From NCBI RefSeq assembly GCF_032341175.1, contig NZ_CP135435.1, positions 744,001-808,000 of the forward strand: a stretch of DNA of 64,000 nucleotides, written 5' to 3'. Shown here piece by piece: positions 9,401 to 17,534 of this stretch. The DNA comes from Bacillus sp. DTU_2020_1000418_1_SI_GHA_SEK_038 (GTDB lineage: Bacteria; Bacillota; Bacilli; Bacillales; Cytobacillaceae). A program made the translations under genes and the position numbers. The notes under the pieces are model-generated. The model saw only the letters and a program-made list of their open reading frames with translations. It did not search any database and had not been told where the DNA came from. Positions within the stretch are counted from its first letter, which is position 1. Each line of letters begins with the position of its first letter.

Positions 9401-9489
9401 CACTATTAACATTAATCATCGTTCCGATCGTTTATGAAGTATTGTCCAAGATGTTTAAGAAAAACCGTATGGAAATAGAAGAGAATTAA
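6406..9489 (+). CDS. swrC: RND superfamily efflux transporter (SwrC/YerP-like)
   Basis: 1027 residues, the full length of the family, from a GTG at 6406. An N-terminal transmembrane helix (about 9-28) is followed by a porter-domain loop, then six helices starting near residue 335, including the relay-type motif GRVIDDSIVVVENIYRRL; the second half repeats this arrangement with TNAIVLVDRI. GGG-rich loops occur near 607 and 973. In B. subtilis SwrC exports surfactin and other antibacterial compounds across the single membrane. It is monocistronic, ends in a strong terminator, and is controlled from the divergent TetR region. Confidence 0.9.
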   Translation: MKGLVNFVLKNKLAVWLLTIIITVSGIYSGTRMKMEMIPDISIPFLMVMDVYPGATPEQVMNDVSIPLEKAVEGLDHVKSVNSNSYSNFANIQVEYEYGIDMDEAKRALDSAIDAVKLPEGAQKPTITAISMNMMPVVALSVSSTKEDIVELTSTVEEVLLPKIDKIDGVASATITGQHIEEVDLTYNKEKMANLGLTEDSVKQMIQASNLGISLGLYEFEEGEQAVAIDGKFTTVDELKEMLIPVTPSATQPLPFVKLSDIASIQVVGKVQSVSRTNGNDAIAIQIVKTQQGNTVDVVNSVKELIKEEKKRIDGIVIDVTLDQGKPIEESVTTMVEKALFGGLIAVLIILLFLRDFKSTIISIISIPVSILMAMLILNWMDITLNIMTLGAITVAIGRVIDDSIVVVENIYRRLHLRGEKLTGRALIRESTIEMFRPIMSSTIVTVAVFAPLIFVGGMVGELFMPFALTMSFALGASLIVAITIVPTLSHFLFRKKLYSEKTESRHKEAGRLSNWYKGFLEKTLNHKVITSILAFVLLAGSLALTPLIGFSFMGSEEDKVMYLTYTPKAGELPEETLENIQVMEEKMLEHDDIDIVQVSVTESGDQQAAMMGGGGKGGLMYLIFDPEMENFPEVREDIEEYMKNIGQSGEWKSQNFSSMSMSTNQVSYTFYSEDLNKLNKSVKIVEDALKEIKGLKDVSSSAEDAYVEYTFKVAQDELLKYGLTTGQIVMMLSPEKTKNVLTTIEKEGNALNVIVQQEQTAQPKSIDDILEKQVPTPFGTTMPLSELVTVEKGTTLNTLARSKGEYYASVSGTITSKDISKATAEADKTIDKLDLPKGVTVDVGGVAADMQETFTQLGIAMLAAIAIVYFVLVVTFGEGLAPFAILFSLPFTVIGSFVGLLIAGETISVSVMMGLLMLIGIVVTNAIVLVDRIIRMERTGMVMREAVLEAGATRLRPILMTAIATIGALVPLAFGAGGGGLISKGLAITVIGGLISSTLLTLIIVPIVYEVLSKMFKKNRMEIEEN

Positions 9490-9494
9490 TGAAG

Positions 9495-9535
9495 AAGCCC
9501 CACAAGATGAGTAAAATCATCTTGTGGGGCTTTTG
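9495..9535 (+). terminator. Terminator after RND gene
   Basis: AAGCCCCACAAGATGA (9495-9510) pairs perfectly with TCATCTTGTGGGGCTT, followed by TTTTG. The 330 bases after it, up to the next gene, contain no convincing gene. Confidence 0.92.
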
Positions 9536-9883
9536 TTGTTTGGAAATGGCATCATCATTGTTTTCTATGAAGTTAAAGAAAAATGCTCAATTTATGGAGG
9601 AAAATAGGGGGGGATTAAATACTATGGTAATTATTTGGGGTTTGTGAAAAAATTGTACTTAAATTAACACCAAAGGAACATCATAAATTGGTAAAATCAT
9701 TTAACATACAATCTCATTGTTTTACCACCGTTACTAGGAATTGATTTAGTATTTAAAGTATAAAGCGACACTTTAAAGGATAAACCAACAGGTCTTGAAA
9801 TTGTAATGAATTTAGAGTGACTTCGTTATGGGTGTTTTTGTTTAAGATATTCGAAAGCCTTATTCTTATTGGGAGGATTCGTT

Positions 9884-10187
9884 TTGTTAGAAATGGAAAA
9901 GGTGAGGGAAAGAATTAAACTGTTAGATGAATCAGATGCTAAAAGTTTATTGATGATAATTTATGCAGGACTTGATACTGCATTAACTGGTACGGGTGGG
10001 GATGAAGCCCTTAAAGAAATTATTAAGAATTTACACGATATGTATTCAAGGATACCAGACAATAATGATTTCAGAGAAAAATAAATCTTTTTTTACTAAC
10101 GGTGGCTATTCTTCAACAGATTTATCTCAAGATTCCTTGCCACAAGAATGGCTACTTAAATGGTTGAAGGAGTTAAATAGTTTATAA
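9884..10187 (+). pseudogene. Small hypothetical protein, frameshifted in an A-run
   Basis: TTG 9884 follows GGGAGG (9871-9876) at seven bases. The frame encodes about 66 residues (MLEMEKVRERIKLLDESDA...) and stops at 10084. The sequence then continues as protein-like in another frame, with NKSFFTNGGYSSTDLSQD through WLLKWLKELNSL ending at 10187. Removing one A from the run near 10077-10082 joins both into a single protein of about 100 residues. The family is not recognised. Either a real frameshift or a sequencing error in the A-run. Confidence 0.5.
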
Positions 10188-10203
10188 AGGTAATGGTAAC
10201 CTT

Positions 10204-10292
10204 CTTGTTCAACTAGTGGGGGCAAGAGTGAAGAACGGATTGCTGCGGTGTTTCTTTTTTCTTATTCGACTAACGGGACAGAATAGTGTAAT
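10204..10292. repeat. Two degenerate copies of a dispersed CTAACGG repeat
   Basis: CTTGTTCAACTAGTGGGGGC (from about 10204) and CTTATTCGACTAACGGGACA (from about 10261) are related to each other and to a copy at 56020-56047 that shares CTTATTC-ACTAACGG and TAGTGTAATAA. Non-coding. Confidence 0.45.
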
Positions 10293-10366
10293 AAAATTAG
10301 ATATATCGTTACATTTATTTTCAAAAAAATGGGAGACAATTAAATATAAGGAGGTGGATTTCCCAT

Positions 10367-10953
10367 ATGGGAACAAGTTTTTCGAACGTACAAATAAAAA
10401 CAAAAAATATTCAAACAGTAAAAGAAGCACTTATAAAAATTCATGAAGATAAAAAATTTGATAACTTGTTTGTAATGGGTAAAAAAAATATTATTTAGGA
10501 AAATCAGATGAATGGATTACTCTATTAAACGAAATGTATGATGGATTTTTTTATGATTTTACTATTCTTTTATCAACATACATAAATTTTCCAATGTTCG
10601 TAATTGAATGTTTTGATGAATGTTTGCTGGAGATATGTTTTATTCAGAATGGGAAAATAATAACCAAGCATAAAACTGATGAAGAAGAAGAGTTCGACAA
10701 AGATGAAATAAATGAAGCCCTTCTATCTGAAGATCCAAATCATCAGTTGGACGATGTCGGAGCCATAATAAAATTATTAGACCTTGATGTTAACGAAAAA
10801 GAACTTACTGAAATATTGAAAATAGAAGATATTGAAGACAAAATTTCTTCCTTGGAAAAGTTATTTAAAATTGATATTTGGGTTAAAGCTGATTGGGTTG
10901 AGGATGATGACGATTTAAGGTTGAAATTTAAGCTATTTTCTATGAAAGAATAG
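10367..10953 (+). pseudogene. Hypothetical acidic protein (~195 aa), frameshifted in an A8 run
   Basis: ATG 10367 has AAGGAGGTG at 10348-10356. The first frame gives MGTSFSNVQIKTKNIQTVKE and stops at about 10498, straight after an A8 run (near 10480-10487). The next frame continues without a gap as LGKSDEWITLLNEMYDGFFY and runs to 10953 with a very acidic C-terminal half (EEEEFDKDE, EDDDDLRLKF). Adding one A, or removing two, restores one protein. The overall look is like small standalone immunity-type proteins of Bacillus, but no family is assigned. Confidence 0.5.
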
Positions 10954-11190
10954 TTGATAATCTGCAACTAACTGGTAACTTTAACACAATAAGAAATTCC
11001 AATACAGGGCCTAAAATATGAAAGTTTTTATGCACTACATTTATAAAGATACTGTCATAACAGCATTTTTAATTGCCAAATACACATATTCCTCCTTGTT
11101 AGTATTGTTGTATGGCATCTAGAATAACTAAATATAAAATGAATTATTGTCACTAAGCAGATATACGATATATATTAAATGACCATTTTC

Positions 11191-11245
11191 CAATAACAAT
11201 CTTCAAGAATCGGGCGCTTTTCTGTAACAAGGAACAGCGCTTATT
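11191..11245. repeat. Dispersed imperfect palindromic repeat, copy 1
   Basis: Core CGGGCGCTTTTCTGTAACAA followed by GGAACAGCGCTTATTTT, forming an imperfect GCGC...GCGC hairpin. Related copies lie at 12045, 40606, 41487 and 58250. It lies in a 485-base gap (10954-11438) in which no gene was found. Confidence 0.55.
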
Positions 11246-11438
11246 TTCATTATAGGGGCATTAAATGAAGGAAAAAAATCAAGACGAATTGAAGGCTTAT
11301 AGGGTAAGGATAATATGGTATTGTAAAATTTGCTGCACTTAAACTGGAGAAGAGTTGAATAAGGATTTTGATTATTATGGTATTCTTCATATAAGAATGT
11401 GGTTAGAACAAGATAGAATGGGAGGAATCACACTTTTT

Positions 11439-11993
11439 ATGATTAGAATTGAAGGACGAAAAGTTGAGTTGAAAGAGGCTACTCAACAGGATATTGATGA
11501 ATTATATTTTTGGAAATATGAAGAAAAGGAACAAGATGCTAAGAAATGGAATGGTCCCTACATACCTGAGCCTTACATAACAAAAGAACAATTTCAAATA
11601 GATTGGGAGAAAAACTATGAAATTGTCCCCAACGTTCCCAATACACTAATCATTTTTGTAGGAGATAAGTTGATTGGAACAGTTGGCTCTTATTGGGTGG
11701 ACAAAAACACAAATTGGTTAGAAACTGGTATCGTGATTTATGATAAAAATTACTGGAATGGTGGTTACGGAACTGAGGCTTATAAACTTTGGATTGATTT
11801 CCTATTCAGTTCTACTGAATTGCATCGGTTAGGGATGTCAACTTGGTCAGGAAATATAAGAATGATGAAGGTTGCAGAAAAATTGGGAATGAAAGAAGAA
11901 GCAAGAATAAGGCAAGCAAGAATGGTGAATGGTGAATATTTTGATGCTATTAAAATGGGGATTTTACGAAAAGAATGGGAACGGTCTTTTTGA
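11439..11993 (+). CDS. GNAT family N-acetyltransferase (RimJ/RimL type)
   Basis: 184 residues from ATG 11439, which has GGGAGGA at 11420-11426; the frame is open from 11355 but the extension lacks a ribosome site. The N-terminal half carries LKEATQQDIDELYFWKYEE; the acetyl-CoA binding region is NYWNGGYGTEAYKLWIDFLF, followed by STWSGNIRMMKVAEKLGM, the RimJ/RimL signature. The substrate could be a protein N-terminus or a small amine. Single gene flanked by dispersed repeats. Confidence 0.85.
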   Translation: MIRIEGRKVELKEATQQDIDELYFWKYEEKEQDAKKWNGPYIPEPYITKEQFQIDWEKNYEIVPNVPNTLIIFVGDKLIGTVGSYWVDKNTNWLETGIVIYDKNYWNGGYGTEAYKLWIDFLFSSTELHRLGMSTWSGNIRMMKVAEKLGMKEEARIRQARMVNGEYFDAIKMGILRKEWERSF

Positions 11994-12044
11994 AGTAGTA
12001 GCTTTAGTAAAATAACAGAAGAGCTTTTATTGCAGTTTTTTTAT

Positions 12045-12090
12045 ATTAATAATGGGCGCAATCCTGAAACAAGGATAAGCGCTCATTATC
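12045..12090. repeat. Dispersed imperfect palindromic repeat, copy 2
   Basis: AATGGGCGCAATCCTGAAAC then AAGGATAAGCGCTCATTAT, the same organisation as the copy at 11191, with GCGC arms around a TCCT/AGGA stem. Confidence 0.55.
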
Positions 12091-12137
12091 CATTTTATGA
12101 ACATTTTTTGGGATTTCTAAAGTTGTTTTATATTCAA

Positions 12138-12166
12138 TGCAACCAATTGATACTCTCCCATATCTA
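12138..12166 (+). promoter_or_regulatory. Possible ECF-type promoter upstream of sigma gene stub
   Basis: TGCAACC at 12138-12144 followed by CATATCTA about 15 bases later resembles ECF autoregulatory -35 (AAC) and -10 elements. ECF sigma genes commonly control themselves; here this is a weak sequence match. Confidence 0.25.
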
Positions 12167-12210
12167 TATATTGAAATACAAAACAACTGGTTAAGTTAGG
12201 GGGTGTTGAA

Positions 12211-12618
12211 ATGGGATCACTTAAAGTATTGGTCAAAAAGGCAAAAAAGGGCGATGGAGAAGCGTTTGTTTCACTTGTAAAGCAATACGAAGATGTATTG
12301 TATCGTACTGCAAGTAGATTGTTGAACAATGACGACGATGTAGCTGATGCTATTATCTCGGCCTATGAAAACTTACATACTCTAAAAAATGACGAGTACT
12401 TCAATACTTGGATTTGTAAAATCCTAATCAATAAATGTAACAGCTTGCTCAATAAAAATAAGAATGTTTCGGTGATTGATGAGAAATTACTCCCAGAAAA
12501 GGAAAATGGCGACTTTCAGAAAATCGAATTAGAGGATGCGCTTAATAGTTTAAATGAAGGCTATAGGTTGGCACTTATTTATACTATGGGATATATGAAA
12601 ATGAAAATACTTTTGTAG
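12211..12618 (+). pseudogene. ECF RNA polymerase sigma factor, truncated before region 4
   Basis: ATG 12211 follows AGGGGGTG. Residues 1-75 are a normal sigma-70 region 2 (FVSLVKQYEDVLYRTASRLL, then DDDVADAIISAYENLH) and a linker runs to LNSLNEGYRLALIYTMGY at about residue 128. Region 4, which should begin there and read the -35 element, is absent: the frame ends seven residues later. Coding resumes in another frame with an unrelated protein tail, so a deletion removed region 4 and the start of the next gene. It is unlikely to work as a sigma factor. Confidence 0.75.
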
Positions 12619-12794
12619 ATATAAAAATCATTGATGAAGATGGTAAAGATTATGGAGTAACTGGTTTTAGAATGAGTACAAAAAATAACAAAACAATTAT
12701 TTCAACAAACTTCCCAATAACTTCTTATAACAATTCTGAAAAACTAAAACTAATTGTAGAAGGTATAGGGGAAGTGGAACTGTTTAAAAAATAG
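12594..12794 (+). pseudogene. C-terminal stub of an anti-sigma-like protein fused at a deletion joint
   Basis: In the frame one base off from the sigma gene, sequence from about 12594 reads YENENTFVDIKIIDEDGKDY, continues with a beta-rich stretch (IISTNFPITSYNNSEKLKLI) and ends at TAG 12792-12794. It resembles the extracellular tails of anti-sigma proteins encoded after ECF sigma genes (DUF4179-like), recognised by pattern only. No start codon; the deletion joint lies near 12590. Confidence 0.5.
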
Positions 12795-12796
12795 AC

Positions 12797-12896
12797 GATG
12801 TAGAAATATTAGGGATAGTTGTTTATGGCACAAAAGATGAAATATTAGAAATCATGAAAGAGGAGTATTGTTCAATAATCAAAAGGAAACCTTGAG
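12797..12896 (+). pseudogene. Possible stub of a sigma-regulator C-terminal domain protein
   Basis: The minimal frame reads DDVEILGIVVYGTKDEILEI and then MKEEYCSIIKRKP, stop at 12894-12896. The pattern E-I-L-G-(I/V)-V-V-x-G-T is reminiscent of sigma-factor-regulator C-terminal domains, which would fit a third gene of the same ECF operon. No start or ribosome site. Confidence 0.35.
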
Positions 12897-12923
12897 AAAA
12901 AATATAGCAGGAACATAGAAGGT

Positions 12924-13361
12924 ATGAAATTTGAAGATCCAAAGAATGTTGGTGTAATCGTAAATGATCTCTCTGCTGCCAAAGAGTTTTTTCTCGATTT
13001 TGGACTTGAGGTGAAAGGGGAATGGGAAATGGAAGAAGAGTTGATGGGATATGCGGTTGGTCTAAATGACGTTAAAGTAGCGTGTGTAGGATTGGGAACG
13101 CCAGACGGTCAGACATGGATAGAGCTAATCAAATTTTATAAGCCGTCAGATGAAAGTGATATTCAGCAAACCTTTGCAAATACACTGGGTATTCGACATA
13201 TTGCATTTACTGTTGAAGATATTGAAGCTGTTGTTGCCAAATTGAAAAAGAATGGTACGGAAATCTTTAGTGAGCTACAGCACTATGAAGAAAGTTATAA
13301 ATTATGCTACGTTCGTGGTCCAGAGGGAATTATTTTGGAGTTGGCTGAAGAAATCAAATAA
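12924..13361 (+). CDS. VOC family (glyoxalase/bleomycin resistance-like) protein
   Basis: 145 residues from ATG 12924. Two beta-alpha-beta-beta-beta modules are visible: residues 7-70 (VGVIVNDLSAAKEFFLDFGL) and 75-145 (GIRHIAFTVEDIEAVVAKLK). Candidate metal ligands are His at RHIAF and Glu in the final ILELAE; the first module lacks an obvious His. Members are lyases, dioxygenases or drug-binding proteins, so the reaction cannot be assigned. It follows the decayed sigma operon and has its own terminator. Confidence 0.82.
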   Translation: MKFEDPKNVGVIVNDLSAAKEFFLDFGLEVKGEWEMEEELMGYAVGLNDVKVACVGLGTPDGQTWIELIKFYKPSDESDIQQTFANTLGIRHIAFTVEDIEAVVAKLKKNGTEIFSELQHYEESYKLCYVRGPEGIILELAEEIK

Positions 13362-13378
13362 GTAATATTAATTAATAT

Positions 13379-13413
13379 GAAAGTACGACTTTTTGTTACT
13401 TTCTATTTTTTTC
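13379..13413 (+). terminator. Terminator after VOC gene
   Basis: GAAAGTA (13379-13385) pairs with TACTTTC (13397-13403), followed by TATTTTTTT. Confidence 0.75.
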
Positions 13414-13475
13414 GGACTGTGAAGAAATGTACTTAAACGTAAATAGGTTGGAAACTAAAATCTGTTAAAGAAAAT

Positions 13476-13508
13476 ATCCATTTTGAGCAAGGTTTACTCA
13501 AAATGGAT
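13476..13508. terminator. Terminator hairpin downstream of the M20 gene
   Basis: ATCCATTTTGAG (13476-13487) pairs with CTCAAAATGGAT (13497-13508). It lies 3' of the leftward M20 gene; T-rich tails are modest on both strands. Confidence 0.7.
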
Positions 13509-13552
13509 TGGTTATTTTTTGAATGTTACTGCATTATTCAAATGAATTGCCT

Positions 13553-14749
13553 TTAGGCTTCGCTCCCATCACAATATGAAGCGACAACTGCAGCCATTGC
13601 TTTAGCACAAATGATCAGGCTTTTTTCATTAATATCAAATTTAGGGTGATGATGCGGGTATGCTTCACCTGATTCAGGCATCGCACCGACATAGAAGAAG
13701 CAGCCTGGAACCTTTTCAAGATAATAAGCAAAATCCTCTGAAGGCGGTTGTGGCGGTGTTTCCAAAACAGCTTCAACTTCTGGAATAGATGCCTGTTCTA
13801 AAGCTTGGTGTACAAGTTCGGTTGCTTCTGGATCATTATATAATACAGGATAGTCATTTTTGTATTCGAAAATAGATTTTACCCCATATGATTTTTCTAA
13901 TCCTTCCGCAAATGCTCGAACATTTGATTCTACGGTATCTCTTGTTTCAGAAGACATTGTACGAACGTCTCCTTCAAGTGTCACTGCATCTTTGATGACA
14001 TTGAATGTACCTTTTCCATCAAAGTTTCCAATTGTAATCGAAGCTGTATCAAACGGATTGATGCGGCGGCTGATAATCGTTTGAAGGTTCATTACGAATG
14101 AACTTGCTGCCACGATTGCATCGTTTGCCATATGAGGAGAAGATCCATGTCCGCCTTTACCTTGAACGACTAATTTAAAATAGGATCTTCCCGTTTGAGT
14201 ATTTCCGCTTCTGTAATAGATATTACCTGTCTTCATTGTCGACATGACATGGATTCCAAATATTGCATCTACTCCTTCAAGGACTCCAGCTTTAATCATG
14301 CCAATTGCTCCCCCAGGAGGAGCTTCTTCTGCTGGCTGATGAATAACTCTAATCGTTCCACTTAACTGTTCCTTTGCTTCTGCCAATGTTTCAGCTAATA
14401 CGAGCATATAGGCTGTATGGCCATCATGACCACAAGCATGCATGACTCCTTCGTTTTTCGAGGCAAAAGGCAGTCCAGACTCTTCTTTAATGGGCAAGGC
14501 GTCAAAATCTGCCCGAATGGCAATGGTTTTACCCGGCTTAGAACCTTTAATTGTGACAACAATGCCGCGATCTCCACCAAAGTTTGTCTCCACTGAATCC
14601 ACTGGGACTCCTTTATAAAAATCGGCAATATATTTAGCCGTTTGTTCTTCTTGGAAAGAAAGTTCTGGATGTTCATGAAGGTAGCGGCGAATCTCAATGA
14701 TACGTTCTTTTTTATCATCTAATTTCTTCATTAATTCGTTCAGCAGCAT
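13553..14749 (-). CDS. M20 family metallo-amidohydrolase
   Basis: 398 residues. Near the N-terminus RRYLHEHPELSFQE is the family signature; ADFDALPIKEESGLPFAS followed by MHACGHDGHTA carries the metal-binding Asp, Cys and His; QPAEEAPPGGA contains the catalytic Glu pair; HHHPKFDINE near the end gives a further His. This pattern fits hippurate or N-acyl-amino-acid hydrolases that release an amino acid from an N-acyl group. It lies 19 bases after the MFS gene, so both are probably one operon for import and hydrolysis of an N-acyl compound. The substrate is not known. Confidence 0.88.
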   Translation of the reverse strand: MLLNELMKKLDDKKERIIEIRRYLHEHPELSFQEEQTAKYIADFYKGVPVDSVETNFGGDRGIVVTIKGSKPGKTIAIRADFDALPIKEESGLPFASKNEGVMHACGHDGHTAYMLVLAETLAEAKEQLSGTIRVIHQPAEEAPPGGAIGMIKAGVLEGVDAIFGIHVMSTMKTGNIYYRSGNTQTGRSYFKLVVQGKGGHGSSPHMANDAIVAASSFVMNLQTIISRRINPFDTASITIGNFDGKGTFNVIKDAVTLEGDVRTMSSETRDTVESNVRAFAEGLEKSYGVKSIFEYKNDYPVLYNDPEATELVHQALEQASIPEVEAVLETPPQPPSEDFAYYLEKVPGCFFYVGAMPESGEAYPHHHPKFDINEKSLIICAKAMAAVVASYCDGSEA

Positions 14750-14768
14750 TTGTCCAGTCTCCTTTCAT

Positions 14769-16220
14769 TTAATGACTAGGCTCTGGTTCCCGTTGACCAG
14801 GGGTTTGGATATTTATTCTTTTTCCTGTTTTTTGGGCTCCTGTTTTTCCAGCATCCCCAGGAACTAAAAATAGAATGGATAGAATGGAGAGAACGCCGAA
14901 TATGACGTTTACGATAATCCCTGCTGATGCTGCCATTTCCAAGTTTCCACCTGCTGAAATTGAACCATAAACTGTCGCTGATATCGCAACACCGAACGCT
15001 CCACCAAGCGAGCTCGCCATTTTGTAAATTCCTGCAGCTGCACCAACTTTGTCTGAAGGAGCATTAGATACAGATGTGTCAGTTGATGGAGTCGCATACA
15101 TTCCTAGTCCGAATCCAAACAAAACAAAGCCGATGAAAACAGCTACGGTATATGGGAAATCAGGTAAGAAGGTGAGACCCATCAATGCTACACCAATAGT
15201 CGTGATAAGGGCTCCCCAAACCATTGGCTTTTTTGCGCCAATTCTTTGTAAGATTTTTTCACCAACGCGGATCATCGCTAAAACAACGACTAAATAACCA
15301 AGAGAGAGCATCCCTGATTGAAGGGCACTGAAGCCTCTGCCTACTTGAACATACGTATTTGCTACGACTAGTGTACCTGCAATCGCGTTCAACAGGAAAT
15401 TAGAAACGGTTGCACCAGAATATGGTTTGCTTTTAAAAATTGAAAAGTCAATTAGAGCGATATTTTTACCTTTTTCGACTCTATAGAAAATAATAACCCC
15501 AATAATTACCACTACCGCTAGAACTATTGTGGTTAGACTTGTCCAACCAAAATCTGAACCATAAGTGATAAATATGTTTAAAGCAACCATCGTGATAATA
15601 AAAATGACTAATCCAGAGTAATCAAATTTAAAAGCACCTGTTGATTCACCTCTACTTTCCGGTGTATCTTTAATGAGCCACATACCAAGTAAAGAGAATA
15701 CGATAGAAAAGACGAAAATCCATCTCCAGCCCATATATGTTGCAATTGCACCACCTGCGAATGAAGCAGCTCCTGAGCCGCCCCAAGATCCGATGGACCA
15801 GTAACTTAGTGCACGCTGACGATCGGCACCTTCAAAATAAGCTTTCATGAGAGCGATTGTTGAAGGCATAATACATGCTGCTGATAGTCCTTGAAGGATA
15901 CGACCGATGATTAGTAAAACAGATCCTTGTGCTAACACAAGGCATAGGGAACCGATGACACTTAGGATCAGACCGATATATGTTATTTTTTTTCGGCCAA
16001 CTTTATCTGCTAGTCCACCGGCAGCAACGATAAATAATCCAGAGAACAATGCACTTAAACTGATGGCAATGTTTAATGTACCAAGTGAAATACCTAAATC
16101 TTTTTGAACATCCGGCACCACATTGACTACTGACTGTGCAAATAGCCAAAACGAAATAACGCCGAATACAATTCCGGTGATCATTTTATTTGTGCCTTTA
16201 TAGTTCGTTGTTGTTTCCAT
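14769..16220 (-). CDS. MFS transporter, DHA2-like
   Basis: 483 residues with about 14 hydrophobic segments. The loop ADKVGRKKITYIG is the MFS A motif and GSWGGSGAASFAGGAIATYM is the motif C typical of drug:H+ antiporters; the C-terminus is hydrophilic and short. The sequence resembles NorB/SdrM-type carriers. First gene of an operon with the M20 hydrolase 19 bases downstream, so it may instead move the hydrolase's substrate or product. Direction of transport cannot be read from the sequence. Confidence 0.87.
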   Translation of the reverse strand: METTTNYKGTNKMITGIVFGVISFWLFAQSVVNVVPDVQKDLGISLGTLNIAISLSALFSGLFIVAAGGLADKVGRKKITYIGLILSVIGSLCLVLAQGSVLLIIGRILQGLSAACIMPSTIALMKAYFEGADRQRALSYWSIGSWGGSGAASFAGGAIATYMGWRWIFVFSIVFSLLGMWLIKDTPESRGESTGAFKFDYSGLVIFIITMVALNIFITYGSDFGWTSLTTIVLAVVVIIGVIIFYRVEKGKNIALIDFSIFKSKPYSGATVSNFLLNAIAGTLVVANTYVQVGRGFSALQSGMLSLGYLVVVLAMIRVGEKILQRIGAKKPMVWGALITTIGVALMGLTFLPDFPYTVAVFIGFVLFGFGLGMYATPSTDTSVSNAPSDKVGAAAGIYKMASSLGGAFGVAISATVYGSISAGGNLEMAASAGIIVNVIFGVLSILSILFLVPGDAGKTGAQKTGKRINIQTPGQREPEPSH

Positions 16221-16342
16221 AATTAAACCTCCGTTAAAGGGCTACCCCAAATTGATTGATCAGTTCTCATTTAATATTTGCAGTTTTTTTCTAAGATAAT
16301 CTGCAAAAAATATCCAAGTCTGTTTTTACGTAATCCAATAAA

Positions 16343-16376
16343 AAAGACGCCTTCTTAATTTAAGAAGCACGCCCTA
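16343..16376 (-). terminator. Terminator after the GIY-YIG gene
   Basis: Read on the minus strand, GGGCGTGCTTCTTAA pairs with TTAAGAAGGCGTC with two mismatched bases, followed by TTTTTT. Confidence 0.75.
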
Positions 16377-16402
16377 ATTCTGAGCTAGATTTTTTGAAAA
16401 AT

Positions 16403-16759
16403 TTAACGAGATTTTTTCACATTATACCCTTGTTCTTCATATGGCTGAAGGTTTTCTAACCATTTTTTCTCAAGCTCGGCCAAGGCCTCTTTCTCATTGA
16501 AATAAGGATCGTCTTTCTTTTTAAAAACCTCCAAAGTTTCAATAGTAAAGGCCTCTTTCCCAAAATGGTTCCAATCTTCCTGAAGAGCTTTGTTAGTGTG
16601 AGTCCCTGATTCAAGCATAAACTTTTCGCCATTTAAAGTTTTGAAATTTCTTGTGCTGCTGACAAAAACCTTTTGATTCTTCATGTTTTTAATTTGATAA
16701 ACACCCGCCTCAATGGGGATTTCTTTATATTGTTGTTTTAATTCTTTTTTACGGTCCAC
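16403..16759 (-). CDS. GIY-YIG nuclease family protein
   Basis: 118 residues from an ATG at 16759. Residues 18-60 contain GVYQIKNMKNQKVFVSST, matching the beta strands of the GIY-YIG fold with the GIY part as GVY and the second motif degenerate; FTIETLE and a Glu-rich helix (EALAELEKKWL) follow. Members are related to the UvrC N-domain, but this short Bacillus subgroup has no known target and weak catalytic conservation. It lies 22 bases downstream of the DUF2087 regulator gene, so they are probably co-transcribed. Confidence 0.75.
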   Translation of the reverse strand: MDRKKELKQQYKEIPIEAGVYQIKNMKNQKVFVSSTRNFKTLNGEKFMLESGTHTNKALQEDWNHFGKEAFTIETLEVFKKKDDPYFNEKEALAELEKKWLENLQPYEEQGYNVKKSR

Positions 16760-16781
16760 TTGTTTAACTCACTTTCCATGA

Positions 16782-17534
16782 TTATTTTTTCAGCCAATAT
16801 TGGCTTCCATCTTGCTTTCGACCTAAAAATCCATATTCAACTAGGTATCTTCTGATCATGACGTGATCCCCATAAATAGTGTTCAAAATTTGATTTAATT
16901 CTTTTTCGTCATAAATTCGCCCACTTTCGATCTGAGCTGCGATTTCTCGAAGGACAATCAGACGCTGCTTTTCCTTTGGCGGGAATTTCTTCAGGCTTCT
17001 ATTCGGTCCTTCTGTGAAAAACTTATTAATGATTTTTCCCTGTTCTTCTTTAGTGATTGCATATCGTTCATCCACCATTTTTGCACTTTTATGAGGAGCG
17101 ATAAAGGCCGGGGCATATTCGTCCTTTTCTTTCAAAAGCTCCATCATTGTCAAAAAGACCTTTGCTTGACGTTCCTTCTCTTTTAACGCAAAACGATGAT
17201 GCCTAATGGTTGAGGTGCTGCCAATGCCCATTTCTTGCTGGACCTCTTTATCACTTTTACCTTGATAAAATAGCTGAAGAAGCTGATTTTGATGGTCAGT
17301 TAGACCAGTAAGCTTTTTATCCATACCAGTTAAATAGTCAAATACAGATTGGTGTGTACTCTCAATATGAATCCGCATGTATCTTTCCGCTTCATAAAGT
17401 GTATTGTCATAGGAATAAACAATTCCCTTTTCAATCTTTTCCCCGCATAGAAGGCATGTATAGGAATTCTTTTCTTGAATATAACCTCTTTTAAGCTCTT
17501 CCAAAGACGCATTCCAGAAGAAATCTATTTCCAT
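16782..17534 (-). CDS. Zinc-ribbon, LuxR-like HTH, DUF2087 regulator
   Basis: About 250 residues from ATG 17534; the frame extends to 17558 but that part lacks a ribosome site. Residues about 25-60 carry CLLCGEKI plus a later His (HIESTH), a zinc-ribbon-like element. Residues 78-125 form a LuxR-type helix-turn-helix (LLQLFYQGKSDKEVQQEMGI). The C-terminal 85 residues end with IYGDHVMIRRYLVEYGFLGR, the DUF2087 signature. A cytoplasmic transcription factor whose stimulus is unknown. Operon with the GIY-YIG gene, a pairing typical for Bacillus. Confidence 0.82.
   Translation of the reverse strand: MEIDFFWNASLEELKRGYIQEKNSYTCLLCGEKIEKGIVYSYDNTLYEAERYMRIHIESTHQSVFDYLTGMDKKLTGLTDHQNQLLQLFYQGKSDKEVQQEMGIGSTSTIRHHRFALKEKERQAKVFLTMMELLKEKDEYAPAFIAPHKSAKMVDERYAITKEEQGKIINKFFTEGPNRSLKKFPPKEKQRLIVLREIAAQIESGRIYDEKELNQILNTIYGDHVMIRRYLVEYGFLGRKQDGSQYWLKK

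Noticed and set aside
8826..9419. A 197-residue open frame on the minus strand inside the RND gene
   Set aside because: It is antisense to a well conserved membrane segment, is rich in Thr, Ile and Pro as expected of the reverse complement, and has no ribosome site.
10209..10446. Two overlapping open frames on both strands
   Set aside because: They run through the repeat and through the better supported start at 10367; composition is low-complexity.
14395..14718. 107-residue frame overlapping the M20 gene on the same strand
   Set aside because: Shifted frame of a strongly conserved enzyme gene.
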